Positions 1-8,343 of a stretch of 41,301 nucleotides of DNA are shown here, in pieces. The stretch is from positions 1 to 41,301 of the forward strand of contig JACRKX010000079.1 in assembly GCA_016219715.1 (NCBI GenBank), given 5' to 3'. The notes under the pieces were generated by a model. The model saw only the letters and a program-made list of their open reading frames with translations, ran no database searches and was not told where the DNA came from. The position numbers and the translations under genes were made by a program. The stretch is from Actinomycetota bacterium. GTDB taxonomy: Bacteria; Actinomycetota; Thermoleophilia; Solirubrobacterales; JACPNS01. How positions within the stretch are numbered: the stretch's first letter is position 1; every line of letters starts with the position of its first letter.

Positions 1-617
1 ATCGGCAGACCGGCCTTCTTGAAGCGCTTGTCCCAGTAGGGCTCGCGGGCGATGAACACGGGGATGCAGTTGACGAAGCCGCAGCCGGCCTCAAGGATCT
101 GCTCGACGTACCACTTGGTGGCCTCTTCCGAACCGACCGGCAGGTACGAGACGACGACGTCGGTCTTCGTTTCCTTCAGCAGCTGAACGACGTCGACGGT
201 CTCGCCGGGCGCCTTGGTGATCTTCTGCTTGAGGTACTTGCCGAGGCCGTCGTGGGTCATGCCGCGCTGCACCGTGACGCCGAGCTTCTTCGGCACCTTG
301 GCGAACTTCACCGTGTTGTTCGGGTCGGCCCAGATCGCCTCGCCGAGGTCCTTGCCGACCTTCTTGGCGTTGATGTCGATCGCGGCGCTGAACTCGATGT
401 CGCTGATGTGGTAGCCGCCGAGGTCGACGTGCATCAAGCCGGGCACCGACTCGTTGGGGTCTGCGTTCTTGTAGTACTCGACGCCCTGTACGAAGGCGCT
501 GGCACAGTTGCCGACGCCGATGATCGCGACGCGGACCTTGTCGGACTGGTAGCGGCCGGCGCCGTTCTTGCCAGCGCCGTTCTTGCTCGCGCCGTTCTTG
601 CTGGGGGCGGGACTCAC
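1..617 (-). CDS. ino1: inositol-3-phosphate synthase, N-terminal part (cut by window edge)
   Basis: Converts glucose 6-phosphate to 1D-myo-inositol 3-phosphate with NAD, the first step toward inositol phospholipids and mycothiol-type thiols. About 205 N-terminal residues are visible; the family is about 360 residues, so the C-terminal part lies left of the window. A Rossmann motif ([16 protein letters not shown]) starts near residue 28, and the text after it ([36 protein letters not shown]) matches actinobacterial Ino1. The GTG start at 617-615 has a GGAAGG sequence 12 nt upstream. Residues 5-20 are a Ser/Lys/Asn/Gly/Ala tail made by a 15-bp tandem repeat. It is transcribed divergently from the gene at 798. 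The CDP-alcohol phosphotransferase 2 kb away may use its product after dephosphorylation or directly. Confidence 0.93.
   Translation of the reverse strand, partial: MSPAPSKNGASKNGAGKNGAGRYQSDKVRVAIIGVGNCASAFVQGVEYYKNADPNESVPGLMHVDLGGYHISDIEFSAAIDINAKKVGKDLGEAIWADPNNTVKFAKVPKKLGVTVQRGMTHDGLGKYLKQKITKAPGETVDVVQLLKETKTDVVVSYLPVGSEEATKWYVEQILEAGCGFVNCIPVFIAREPYWDKRFKKAGLP
559..603. repeat. 15-bp tandem repeat, three copies, inside ino1
   Basis: Three consecutive 15-bp units beginning gcgccgttcttg lie at 559-573, 574-588 and 589-603. They encode the low-complexity KNGA-type N-terminal tail of Ino1. Because the unit is a multiple of three, copy number could change without breaking the frame. Confidence 0.85.
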
Positions 618-797
618 GATGTGATCGATCCTTCCGGAAGTGTTTGCAATTGGATGCTGCTTGCTGCGGCGCTCGGATTGACGGCTGCCGCGCTTGCTCG
701 AACCTACAGGCCCGAGGCGTGAACGTTACATACGCGCGCGCCAATTTCCACAAACATATGTTTTCCGCTGCGTTCGGAAGATAGCTAAACTAGAAAA
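618..797. promoter_or_regulatory. divergent intergenic region with a 12-bp palindrome
   Basis: This 180-bp gap separates ino1 (-) from the AbiEi-like gene (+). It contains a perfect 12-bp AT-rich palindrome, aaacatatgttt, at 752-763, standing out in GC-rich DNA and placed where an operator would be expected. A TAGCTA box at 782-787 lies 10 nt before the ATG at 798 and could be a -10 element giving a very short leader. A minus-strand TAGGTT (701-706) is a weak -10 candidate for ino1. No binding protein can be named. Confidence 0.35.
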
Positions 798-1892
798 ATG
801 CCAGCGCTGATCGAGCCACTGTCGTCGAACGACCTGCTTGCGCGGGCAGTCCAGACACTCGACGATCTGCTGCCAGACGCGTGGCAGACGAGTCTCTCGC
901 CGGCGACCGACGATCCATACGTAGACCGCCGCTCCGCCCCCGATGCCCTGCTCGAAGTCACCGCGCCAGATGGCTCCACCGCAACGTTCGCCCTCGCCGC
1001 CCGAATGACTCTCGCCGGACGCGATGCGGCGGCGCTGCTGGCCATGCTGCGGCGCTGGTGCGAGTCCAGCGACGCAATGCCCTTGGTGGTTTCGCGCTAC
1101 CTCTCCTCGACCGTGCGGGAGCACCTGACCGAGACCGGCGCGTCGCTGATCGACGCGACCGGCAACGTGCATCTGTCCAGTCCGGCGCCGGCTATCGCGC
1201 TTGCGCGATCCGGCAAAGAGCGCGATCCGTGGCGCCGCTCGCACACACGCGACGCGCTGCGCGGCGAGCCTGCCGCCCGCGTCGTGCGCGCGCTCTGCGA
1301 CTTCCGGGCGCCGATCCCGATCGCGCGCATTTCCCAGCTGGCCGATGCCTCGGCGGGCTCGACGTATCGGGTACTAGATCTGCTGGTCGACGAGGGGTTG
1401 GCCGAGAAGGGCGCTCCCGGATGGATCGACTCAGTCGATTGGCCGCGTCTGCTGCGTCGCTGGGCCAACGACTGGTCTGCCTCCGAGCGACGCTTCACGC
1501 TGCGCTTAGCGTTGCCGGGCGATCTCGACTCGGCGCTCGCGCTGCTCAAACGGGCACCACGCGGCTCGTTTCTGCTCGGTGGGGAACACGCGGCGGCGCA
1601 CTTCACGGGCGAAGCCGATCCACACCGCTGCTTCGTTCACTGCGACGATACGGCCGGACTCATCGGACGCCTCGGCGGCGAGACGGCGGCCGACAGGACC
1701 GATTCGGTCCTCACGGTTCACGGCCGTGGGCTGGTCTCCGCAAGCGCGAGATCGCACACCGCCCGAGGGTGGCCCCTAGCCGCCCCATCTCAGGCCTACG
1801 CCGACTTGATCCTGGCCGGCGACGACGCCGCGGCGGCGCGCCTGTTGCAGAAGATGGACGCTGGGCCGGAGACCTGGCGCAAACCGGCCTGA
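798..1892 (+). CDS. AbiEi-like winged-helix protein (orphan type IV antitoxin-like regulator)
   Basis: A 364-residue soluble protein. The middle (about residues 155-200, RVVRALCDFRAPIPIARISQ then STYRVLDLLVDEGLAEK) reads as a winged helix-turn-helix. It is preceded by a segment with SLIDATGNVHL and followed by a C-terminal part ending APSQAYADLILAGDDAAAARLL, a pattern seen in AbiEi-type antitoxins and related chromosomal regulators. In the family the N-terminal winged helix binds DNA and the C-terminal part neutralises the AbiEii nucleotidyltransferase toxin. No AbiEii-like gene lies beside it, so a free-standing regulator is more likely than a toxin-antitoxin pair. The ATG has no Shine-Dalgarno sequence. 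The next gene follows after 32 nt and may be co-transcribed. Confidence 0.6.
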   Translation: MPALIEPLSSNDLLARAVQTLDDLLPDAWQTSLSPATDDPYVDRRSAPDALLEVTAPDGSTATFALAARMTLAGRDAAALLAMLRRWCESSDAMPLVVSRYLSSTVREHLTETGASLIDATGNVHLSSPAPAIALARSGKERDPWRRSHTRDALRGEPAARVVRALCDFRAPIPIARISQLADASAGSTYRVLDLLVDEGLAEKGAPGWIDSVDWPRLLRRWANDWSASERRFTLRLALPGDLDSALALLKRAPRGSFLLGGEHAAAHFTGEADPHRCFVHCDDTAGLIGRLGGETAADRTDSVLTVHGRGLVSASARSHTARGWPLAAPSQAYADLILAGDDAAAARLLQKMDAGPETWRKPA

Positions 1893-1924
1893 TCGATACG
1901 GGTTGCCCATGCCATGCTTGGCGG

Positions 1925-2809
1925 GTGAACGACGCGTTCCAGACCCTTCGGGAGATCGAGCGCAACGACCTCGGCCTACCGTCTGGCCTCGATCTCGAAT
2001 GGCTCGGCGTATCCGGCTACCGCATGACCTACGCAGGCTCGACGATCTTCATCGATCCGTACGTGTCGCGCGTGAAGCTGCGGGCGGTGCTGCTGCGCCA
2101 GGCGGCCATCCCCGACGCTGAGAAGCTCGACAGCTACATCGTCCCCAATGGCAAAGTCGAGGGCGTCCTCGTCGGCCACACCCACTTCGATCATGCCGTC
2201 GACGCTCCCGAGATCGCCCGGCGCTATGGCTGCAAGGCCTATGGCTCGGAGTCGCTTCGGCGCCTGATGCAGCTGCACGGCCTCGGCTATCGAGCGGTCG
2301 TCGTCGAGCCGTACACGCGTTACGAATTGGGTCCGTTCACGGTCAGCTTCGTTCCGAGCACCCACTCGAAGTTGATCCTCGGCCGCAAGGTTCTGTGGGA
2401 CGGCGAACTGACCTGCGAACAGGTCGACGGGCTGACGCCCGGCGCATACAAGTGCGGTGATGTGTGGGGCATCCGTATCGAGGTCGCCGGCGTCAGCTTC
2501 TACCACCAGGGCAGTGCCGACCTGATCGACGACGCGCTCCCCGACGAGCCCGTCGACTACTTCCTTGCCGGCGTCGCCGGCCGCAACGTGACGCCGCGCT
2601 TCTGGCAGCGGATCCTTCCGAAGCTCGATCCGGCGGTGATCGTGCCCACGCACTACGACAACTTCTTCAAACCACTGGGTCAGCGGCAGTCGATGGTCGC
2701 CAGCGTCAAGTTCGAGCAGCTGCCGGATGAGATCCACGCGGTGAGTTCCGGCGCACGCCTCGCAGCCATGCCGCGAGTCGACGAACGGTCAAGCGAAGAC
2801 GAAAGCTAA
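1925..2809 (+). CDS. MBL-fold metallo-hydrolase
   Basis: A 294-residue metallo-beta-lactamase-fold protein. The metal-binding signature HTHFDH is near residue 83, and later metal-ligand candidates are in STHSK, QGSADL and PTHYDN, the order expected of the fold. The layout (strand, IDPYVSR, then HTHFDH) resembles UlaG-like or NAPE-PLD-like hydrolases; the substrate cannot be told. The start is a GTG at 1925: the two ATGs just upstream are out of frame, and no clear Shine-Dalgarno sequence is present. An open frame continues upstream but only as a shadow of the preceding gene. The stop TAA overlaps by four bases the stop of the convergent gene on the other strand. Confidence 0.8.
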   Translation: MNDAFQTLREIERNDLGLPSGLDLEWLGVSGYRMTYAGSTIFIDPYVSRVKLRAVLLRQAAIPDAEKLDSYIVPNGKVEGVLVGHTHFDHAVDAPEIARRYGCKAYGSESLRRLMQLHGLGYRAVVVEPYTRYELGPFTVSFVPSTHSKLILGRKVLWDGELTCEQVDGLTPGAYKCGDVWGIRIEVAGVSFYHQGSADLIDDALPDEPVDYFLAGVAGRNVTPRFWQRILPKLDPAVIVPTHYDNFFKPLGQRQSMVASVKFEQLPDEIHAVSSGARLAAMPRVDERSSEDES

Positions 2810-3462
2810 GCCGCGGCCGCGCGCTGCGCGTCGAGCACTTTGCTCTGCCGGTACACATGCCAGATGCGCTGCAGCATCGTGAACATCGTCAGGCCGGCGA
2901 GCAGGTAGATCGCGCCCTTCAAGATCGCAAGCTCGGTGCCGTCGATCGTGATGTCGGCGAGAAACAGGCCGGCCGAGACGATCACCACGCGGATCGCCCG
3001 CGTCGCGATGCCGACCTTGCACTCAATACCCAACGCCTCGGCGCGTGCTCGGGTGTAGCTGACCATCAACGACCCGAGCACGGCGAGCACCACGGCCATC
3101 GCCGCTGCTTCGTCGCCGCTGCGCGCGAACTGCCAGGCGACGGCCGCCAGCACCAACCCTTCTTCGAGCCGGTCGAGCGAGCTGTCGAGGAAGGCACCAA
3201 ACAGCGTGGCCTTGCCGCTCATGCGCGAGTACTTGCCGTCGAGCAGGTCCATTACCGATCCGAAGACAAAGGCGAAGCCGGCCGGGATCCACATCTCGGC
3301 GAAGATGAAAGCGACCGCCGCGAGGTTGCCGATCAGCCCGACCATCGATATCGCGTTCGGAGTCAGCCGCGACTCGATCAGCCGGTCGCGCGCGGCGTCG
3401 GAGAGCAACTGCCCGCCGCGCTGCGGGCGCTCCTGGCCGGTTCCGTTCTGCTCGGGACTCAC
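2806..3462 (-). CDS. CDP-alcohol phosphatidyltransferase family membrane protein (possible phosphatidylinositol-phosphate synthase)
   Basis: A 218-residue integral membrane enzyme that would transfer a phosphatidyl group from CDP-diacylglycerol to an alcohol. The family signature D-x2-D-G-x2-A-R-x8-G-x3-D-x3-D is present at about residues 72-97 (DLLDGKYSR, then GAFLDSSLD), with Ser in place of the usual Ala before Arg. Several hydrophobic helices flank it. With ino1 2 kb away, inositol phosphate is an attractive acceptor, as in actinobacterial PgsA/PIS enzymes; glycerol phosphate is the alternative. The GTG start overlaps the upstream stop in a GTGA, so translation is probably coupled. It is the third gene of a minus-strand operon. 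Confidence 0.8.
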   Translation of the reverse strand: MSPEQNGTGQERPQRGGQLLSDAARDRLIESRLTPNAISMVGLIGNLAAVAFIFAEMWIPAGFAFVFGSVMDLLDGKYSRMSGKATLFGAFLDSSLDRLEEGLVLAAVAWQFARSGDEAAAMAVVLAVLGSLMVSYTRARAEALGIECKVGIATRAIRVVIVSAGLFLADITIDGTELAILKGAIYLLAGLTMFTMLQRIWHVYRQSKVLDAQRAAAA

Positions 3463-5234
3463 GCGGTGCCGCCAATAGTGGCGTCGTCGGAGTCACGACG
3501 AACGCTGTCGTCGTCTTCGTCGACGCGCCAGCCTTCGGCGCAGCTGGGCGCCGAGCCGACGAGCCGGCCGAGTGAGAAATCTGCGGTAATCGTGACCACG
3601 GGCGGACGGGACGATACATCGTCGGCCGGTGGCTCGGGAAGCATGATCTCCAGATAGCCGTCGTCGGTCGATCGAATGCAGCCGATCGACGGGCGCAGGA
3701 AACGCTGCCAGCGAACGCGCGTCAAGGTCTTGCCATAACGCTCGGGAGCAATGCTGAAACCACGTCCGGACTCTTCGTCGAAGTAGCGCGGCTCGAGACC
3801 GCCGACGGCCGGCAGGTTGACCTTGTAGATGTTCCAGTCGCGCAGGCGTGAAACGCGTTCCAGGTACGGCAGACCGCCGCGGATCAACTCGGCCTCGGCG
3901 CGGGCGCTGTAATCGATCGGCGCGTCTGGCAGCGCCACCCAGCGGACGTCGTTGTCCTTCAGCCACTGGGCGTAGGCGGGGGGGGTCAAGTCGCCCTGGT
4001 AGAAGACGGCGTTGTACTTGGTGTCGAGTTGCCGCTCCCAGCCCCTTGCAATCGGGCGGCGGTTGGCGATGTATGCCGCCTCGAAGTGGTTGCGCGTGAA
4101 GACGATCTCGACCTTCTCCTCGCGCCCGGGATCCTGCCTGTCCAGAAAGGCGTTGACCGGCGCGAAGTAGCGCGGGTCGGCAGTGTCGTCACGCGTCACG
4201 ATCGCCCAGGCGGCGGTGGCCCCCTGCCAGCAGATCAGCGGAATCACGATGGCCAGCGCGAAGCGCCCGGCACGCGGCCAGAGCGCGGCCGCCGCGACCG
4301 TTGGGAAGAGGATCATGCCCAGCCGGATCGCGTTGCCGCCGATCGGCGAGGCAACCAACTCGTTGCCGGTCAGAAAGACGACGTAGAGGATCACGCCAAT
4401 GCCGACGAGCCGGCGGGCGTCGTCACTTAGATCGTCGCGCACGAAGTACCAGAAGAAGGCCGTGAAGGCCAGCGCGCCGAGGTAAGACGCAACGTGGAAG
4501 GGCTGACTACCGCCTTCGGGAAACAGCGCGGAGACAACCATCGCCGGCAGCAGAGTGCCGGCGGCGACGACTAGGAAGGGACGTTGCTCGATCGGCGCCC
4601 AGACGTTTAGATGGCCAAGCCGGAAGCGCGGATCGCCCTCGTGTGCCGGATCGGCCGCGCGTCGCGGCAGCCAGGCCGCGAGCCAGACGGTGAACGAGAT
4701 GAACGAGATGAACAGCGCCGCAAGTGGACTGGTCAGCGCGCAGTTGATCGCAAGGAACAGCGCGATCCACGGCCGTGCGTGCGCGGCCGCCAGCAGCGCG
4801 CCGAGGCCGATCGCCACGCTCAGCGCGTAAGGCAGCTGGCCGATCGCCAGCGTCGCGCTGAACACGACCGCGAAGACATACGCCGCCGCCGTTGCGCCGC
4901 GACGCGGGAAGACCTCGCGCGCCAGCACCGAGAACAGCAGCACGCCGGCGATGTAGGCAAACGCACCGGCCAGACGCACTCCGATCGTCGCCGCCAGCGT
5001 TGGGAACATCACTCCGTAGCTGACGACATAGTGGCCGCCGTACCAGTTGTAGTTCCAGACGAAGAAGCCGTCGTTCTTGAACAGCTCGGCGCGGTAGAGA
5101 TGAGCGGCGAGGTCGCCGCCGCGCAGGTCGAGGATGAAGTACATCGCGCTCAGCGCGAAGGCCAGCACCACCGGACCGGCATGCGGACGCACCGCTACGA
5201 ACAGCTTTCGCGCGAAGGCGCGGATGGCGGACAT
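3459..5234 (-). CDS. polytopic membrane protein, GT-C/PTPS-related type
   Basis: A 591-residue protein with roughly ten hydrophobic segments in the first 340 residues and a soluble C-terminal domain of about 240 residues. The first loop carries an acidic motif, LRGGDLAAHLYRAELF, followed by NYNWYGGHYVVSYG. Such an Asp in the first extracytoplasmic loop is typical of GT-C fold glycosyltransferases and of the membrane proteins annotated as 6-pyruvoyl-tetrahydropterin-synthase related. A lipid-linked sugar transfer role is possible but not shown. I place the start at ATG 5234, which overlaps the upstream TGA as TGATG; a TTG one codon earlier is possible. The downstream CDP-alcohol phosphotransferase overlaps by GTGA. 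Confidence 0.7.
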   Translation of the reverse strand: MSAIRAFARKLFVAVRPHAGPVVLAFALSAMYFILDLRGGDLAAHLYRAELFKNDGFFVWNYNWYGGHYVVSYGVMFPTLAATIGVRLAGAFAYIAGVLLFSVLAREVFPRRGATAAAYVFAVVFSATLAIGQLPYALSVAIGLGALLAAAHARPWIALFLAINCALTSPLAALFISFISFTVWLAAWLPRRAADPAHEGDPRFRLGHLNVWAPIEQRPFLVVAAGTLLPAMVVSALFPEGGSQPFHVASYLGALAFTAFFWYFVRDDLSDDARRLVGIGVILYVVFLTGNELVASPIGGNAIRLGMILFPTVAAAALWPRAGRFALAIVIPLICWQGATAAWAIVTRDDTADPRYFAPVNAFLDRQDPGREEKVEIVFTRNHFEAAYIANRRPIARGWERQLDTKYNAVFYQGDLTPPAYAQWLKDNDVRWVALPDAPIDYSARAEAELIRGGLPYLERVSRLRDWNIYKVNLPAVGGLEPRYFDEESGRGFSIAPERYGKTLTRVRWQRFLRPSIGCIRSTDDGYLEIMLPEPPADDVSSRPPVVTITADFSLGRLVGSAPSCAEGWRVDEDDDSVRRDSDDATIGGTA

Positions 5235-6082
5235 CAAGCGTCAGTATCGCCGGTCAGGAAGTCGCACGCGATCGCAACCGTGTCATCGCGATCGAGCCAC
5301 GGCCAGTGACCGGCATCGGCGAGCAAACGCAGCTCGGCGTTTGGCAGGTGCGCGGCATAGGCCTCGGCAAAGCGCACCGGGATGTAGGGATCGCGTTCGC
5401 CCCACAACACCAGCGTAGGCGCAGTGATCGTGCTCAGCCATGAGCCCGCCAGTTCGAGCGCACCAGGCGGCGCAGAGCGATACAGGCGCAGGATCGCGCG
5501 CTGGGTGCCGTGGTCGAAGTGCCGCCACACGGAGTCGAGCATCTCATCGGGCCACGGCTCGCCACTGGGACGCGACTCCTTGCTGAACCAGCGCGCCAGC
5601 GACCGCGTCATCGTGCCCATCATCACCTCGCCCAGCAGCGGCGTTCGCCAGCCGCGGGCGATGCGGTGCCAGCGGTAGCCAGGCAGCAGCGGCACGCTGT
5701 TGACGATCACGAGTCTGTCGAGCCGTTCGTGCAGCTCCTGAGCGGTGACCAGCGCGAGTCCGCCCCAGTCGTGAACCACCAAGCTGAAGCGATCCCACCC
5801 GAGCCGGCCGATGAATGCCTGCAGGAAGGTGTTGTAGCCACCGATCGTGTACTCGAAGGTCTGAGCCTTCTCGCTACGGCCGAAGCCCGGAAGATCGAGC
5901 GCGACGCCACCGGTGCGCTCGAGAAACGGCGTCCAGTCGTCGGAGTTCGTCGGAACCCCGTGCACGTATAGCGTCGGCGCCACCCCTTCGGGCGGCTCGG
6001 CCGAGCGCCAGAAGACGCGCGTACCGGCGATCAGCTCGTCGTGCTCGTTGATCTCGCGCGACTGCGCGGCGGTCTCGGTCAT
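5234..6082 (-). CDS. alpha/beta hydrolase
   Basis: A 282-residue alpha/beta-hydrolase-fold enzyme. An oxyanion-hole motif is YVHGVPTN near residue 40. The nucleophile elbow VVHDWGG (about residue 103) carries Asp, as in haloalkane dehalogenases and epoxide hydrolases, rather than Ser. A late acidic residue in LWGERDPYIP and a terminal His in DAGHWPW complete the triad. Epoxide hydrolase or dehalogenase activity is therefore likelier than esterase activity, but the substrate is unknown. It is the first gene of a three-gene operon, joined to the next by TGATG. The ATG at 6082 has no Shine-Dalgarno sequence; a TACCCT box nine bases upstream would give a nearly leaderless mRNA. Confidence 0.8.
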   Translation of the reverse strand: MTETAAQSREINEHDELIAGTRVFWRSAEPPEGVAPTLYVHGVPTNSDDWTPFLERTGGVALDLPGFGRSEKAQTFEYTIGGYNTFLQAFIGRLGWDRFSLVVHDWGGLALVTAQELHERLDRLVIVNSVPLLPGYRWHRIARGWRTPLLGEVMMGTMTRSLARWFSKESRPSGEPWPDEMLDSVWRHFDHGTQRAILRLYRSAPPGALELAGSWLSTITAPTLVLWGERDPYIPVRFAEAYAAHLPNAELRLLADAGHWPWLDRDDTVAIACDFLTGDTDA

Positions 6083-6130
6083 GACGGCTTAAGGGTAGGG
6101 CGGCCGGGGCGGCAACTGGCCATCCGTCGA

Positions 6131-6143
6131 TAGCTTTGGGCAC
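6131..6143 (+). promoter_or_regulatory. predicted -10 box for nth, leaderless type
   Basis: TAGCTT at 6131-6136 ends seven bases before the GTG start. There is no Shine-Dalgarno sequence. A TANNNT box at this distance predicts transcription starting at the start codon, as in many actinobacterial leaderless mRNAs. Confidence 0.5.
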
Positions 6144-6896
6144 GTGAATTCCCGCAAGGCCGACCCGGCAGCCCCACCCCACCCAAACCGCCTGCGAGCG
6201 ATCCGGCGGCGCCTGCGCGGCTACTACGGCATCCCGGTGCCAAAGCCCCACCACGATCCCGTCGCCGAGCTGGTGCTGACAGTGCTCAGTCAGAACACGA
6301 ACGACCGCAACCGCGACATCGCCTACTCCCGGCTGGAAGAGCGCTGGAGCACTTGGGAGCAAGTACGCGCGGCGCCGGTCGAGCAGATCGAGACCGCGAT
6401 CGCCCCGGGCGGCATCAGCAAGATCAAGTCGGCGCGGATCAAGCAGATCCTCGACCGGCTGGCCACCGACGAGCCGCCCGAAGGCGCGGTCGTGACCACC
6501 GCGCGCGGCGAGCCGGCCTGGACCCGCACCCACGCGATCGACCTCGGCTGGATGGCAACGGCGCCGCTGGAGGTCTCACGCGACTACCTCTGCACGCTGC
6601 CCGGCGTCGCCAGGAAGACCGCCGCCTGCGTGCTGCTGTTCGCCTACGGCCTGCCCGACATCCCTGTCGACACCCACGTCGGCCGCGTCGGCTCGCGCCT
6701 CGGGCTGTTCCGGCCCAAGGCAGGCTTCGAAGAGATGCACGACACGATCCTCACGCTGGCTCCACCCGATCTGGCGCACGAGATGCACGTCAACCTGATC
6801 CGTCACGGCCGGCGCCTCTGTCACGCGCGCGAACCGCGCTGCGGCGAATGCCCGTTGCTGGAAGTCTGCCCTACAGGGCGAGACGCGGTAGATTGA
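6144..6896 (+). CDS. nth: endonuclease III-type DNA glycosylase/AP lyase
   Basis: A base-excision-repair enzyme of 250 residues that would remove oxidised pyrimidines and cleave abasic sites. The helix-hairpin-helix is LPGVARKTA at 152-160, with the catalytic Lys at 158 and the catalytic Asp at 176 in PVDTHVGRVG. Four Cys at 226, 233, 236 and 242 have the C-x6-C-x2-C-x5-C spacing of the [4Fe-4S] cluster. It is about 40 residues longer than E. coli Nth, partly through an insertion at about 105-145 before the hairpin. The start is a GTG at 6144 with a -10-like box seven bases upstream. The hydrolase operon starts divergently 61 bp away. Confidence 0.92.
   Translation: MNSRKADPAAPPHPNRLRAIRRRLRGYYGIPVPKPHHDPVAELVLTVLSQNTNDRNRDIAYSRLEERWSTWEQVRAAPVEQIETAIAPGGISKIKSARIKQILDRLATDEPPEGAVVTTARGEPAWTRTHAIDLGWMATAPLEVSRDYLCTLPGVARKTAACVLLFAYGLPDIPVDTHVGRVGSRLGLFRPKAGFEEMHDTILTLAPPDLAHEMHVNLIRHGRRLCHAREPRCGECPLLEVCPTGRDAVD
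6889..6894 (+). promoter_or_regulatory. possible -10 box for the secreted protein gene
   Basis: TAGATT overlaps the last codons and stop of nth, 21 bases before the ATG at 6916. It would give a leader of about 15 nt containing a GGAG ribosome binding site (6903-6906). The -35 region is not recognisable. Confidence 0.3.
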
Positions 6897-6915
6897 CCCA
6901 CTGGAGACGCTGCTC

Positions 6916-8283
6916 ATGCGCCGCACGATCACGACAATTCTGCTGGCAATGCTCGGTGCCTTGCTGGCGGCGGGCGGCGCGACCGCGGGACCGCCGGGCA
7001 GCTGGACCCAGGCCACGGGCCCGCACAACAACACCGCCGAGATCGGCATCGCGCGCACACCCGACGGCACACTTCACCTGATCTCACCCAGCACGTCGGG
7101 GCTCGCCGGATCGGCCATGCACAACTCGATTCCGGCAAGTGCGGTTGGCGTCGCCGGCCCGCACACGATCCTCACCTACAGCGGGGGGATCAACCAGCGA
7201 ATGGCGTTGATCCGAAGTGGCGACGGCCTGCGCGCTTTCTTCAGCGGACTCACCGGCAGCGAGAGCGACCCGCTACAGGGTGTGCTTGCAACCGCGACAT
7301 CCGCCGACGGCGGCAGCTGGTCACTACAGCCAACGGCTGCCTCCAACAACTCGCCCGGCGGCAAGAGCGCGGTCTATTCGGCGGCCGGCATATCCGCCGC
7401 GCTCGGTTCCGGCGGAGTTCCGGTGTCGGCATGGGGCGACTCCGCCCCCGGGGAAGCCGGGTACCACTTCGACCTGTCGTTCGCCAGCGCCGATAACCGC
7501 TTCTCGACCGAGTGCTGCGTGTACGCGCCAAACATCGGCGTCGACTCCGTAACCGGCGAGACCGTGCTTGCCTGGCAGTTCCTGCATGCGACCAACGGCG
7601 TTGCCTATCAGTCGATCTCCCCCGCCGGCACGCGCATCGAACCGCCGGGGCCGAGTTCAGGCAACAACGAGACACGCACGGCGATCACCGGCCGGATCGG
7701 CGCGAGCGGCATCTTTCTGGCGTACCTGTTCGGCGACAACCAGTTCACATCGATCCCCGCGGTCGTCCGCACGGGAACGACCGACGTAATCAAGTTCACC
7801 CGCGCACGAGGCGCTCTGCACCTGGGAATTGCCCCCGCTCCGGCAGGCAAGCTCTGGCTGTTCTGGGTGCGTAACGGCGTGCTCTATGCCACGCGCAGCA
7901 ACGCCGCAGTCTCGAAGTTCGGAGCGCTCGCCACCGTCAAGCCGCCAAACGGCACCTCGACCGTCTACAACCTCGCCGGAGAAGGCTCGCTCGGCGCCCT
8001 CGACCTGCTGGCACTTGCCGAGACGCCGGCCGGTATCCACAACTGGCACCAGCGGGTACTGCCCAAGCTGACCCTCGCCGCAAAGGCCGGCAAGGGCAAA
8101 GTCAAACTGACGGTCACCGACGCCGGCGATCCGATCAAGGGCGCGAAGGTCAAGGTCGGCAAGAAGAGCAAGAAGACAAACTCCAAGGGCGTTGCCACGT
8201 TCAAGCTGGCCAAGGGCAAGAAGAAGGCCAAGGCGAGCAAGACCGGCTACGCGCCGGCCACCGTCACCTTCAAGGTGAAGTAG
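6916..8283 (+). CDS. secreted protein with basic C-terminal Ig-like domain, function unknown
   Basis: A 455-residue exported protein. Residues 1-25 are a signal peptide (MRRTITTILLAMLGALLAA, then GGATAG). The central 350 residues are rich in Gly, Ser, Thr and aromatic beta-strand patterns with recurring turns (for example LHLISPSTSG, RMALIRSGDGL, LHLGIAPAPAGKLWLFWVRNG), suggesting a sialidase-like or other beta-propeller fold without visible catalytic motifs. The last 65 residues (KVKLTVTDAGDPIKGAKVKV to the end) look like a carboxypeptidase-regulatory or Ig-like domain and are extremely Lys-rich, which could bind polyanionic wall polymers. A GGAG site precedes the ATG. It converges with a secreted RCC1 protein across a hairpin. 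Confidence 0.65.
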   Translation: MRRTITTILLAMLGALLAAGGATAGPPGSWTQATGPHNNTAEIGIARTPDGTLHLISPSTSGLAGSAMHNSIPASAVGVAGPHTILTYSGGINQRMALIRSGDGLRAFFSGLTGSESDPLQGVLATATSADGGSWSLQPTAASNNSPGGKSAVYSAAGISAALGSGGVPVSAWGDSAPGEAGYHFDLSFASADNRFSTECCVYAPNIGVDSVTGETVLAWQFLHATNGVAYQSISPAGTRIEPPGPSSGNNETRTAITGRIGASGIFLAYLFGDNQFTSIPAVVRTGTTDVIKFTRARGALHLGIAPAPAGKLWLFWVRNGVLYATRSNAAVSKFGALATVKPPNGTSTVYNLAGEGSLGALDLLALAETPAGIHNWHQRVLPKLTLAAKAGKGKVKLTVTDAGDPIKGAKVKVGKKSKKTNSKGVATFKLAKGKKKAKASKTGYAPATVTFKVK

Positions 8284-8296
8284 CCGAAAGCGCACC

Positions 8297-8326
8297 GTGC
8301 CGGACGCCGCGGTCGACGTCCGGCAC
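8297..8326. terminator. hairpin between convergent genes, probable bidirectional terminator
   Basis: A perfect 10-bp stem (gtgccggacg at 8297-8306 with cgtccggcac at 8317-8326) around a 10-base loop. It lies in the 60-bp gap between the stops of two convergent genes. There is no strong T-tract on either side. Confidence 0.6.
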
Positions 8327-8343
8327 AGCGCAGGTCTTGTGGG

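Noticed and set aside
881-1924. Upstream extension of the first MBL protein
   Set aside because: These codons are the +2 frame of the AbiEi-like gene; the MBL fold begins after the GTG at 1925.
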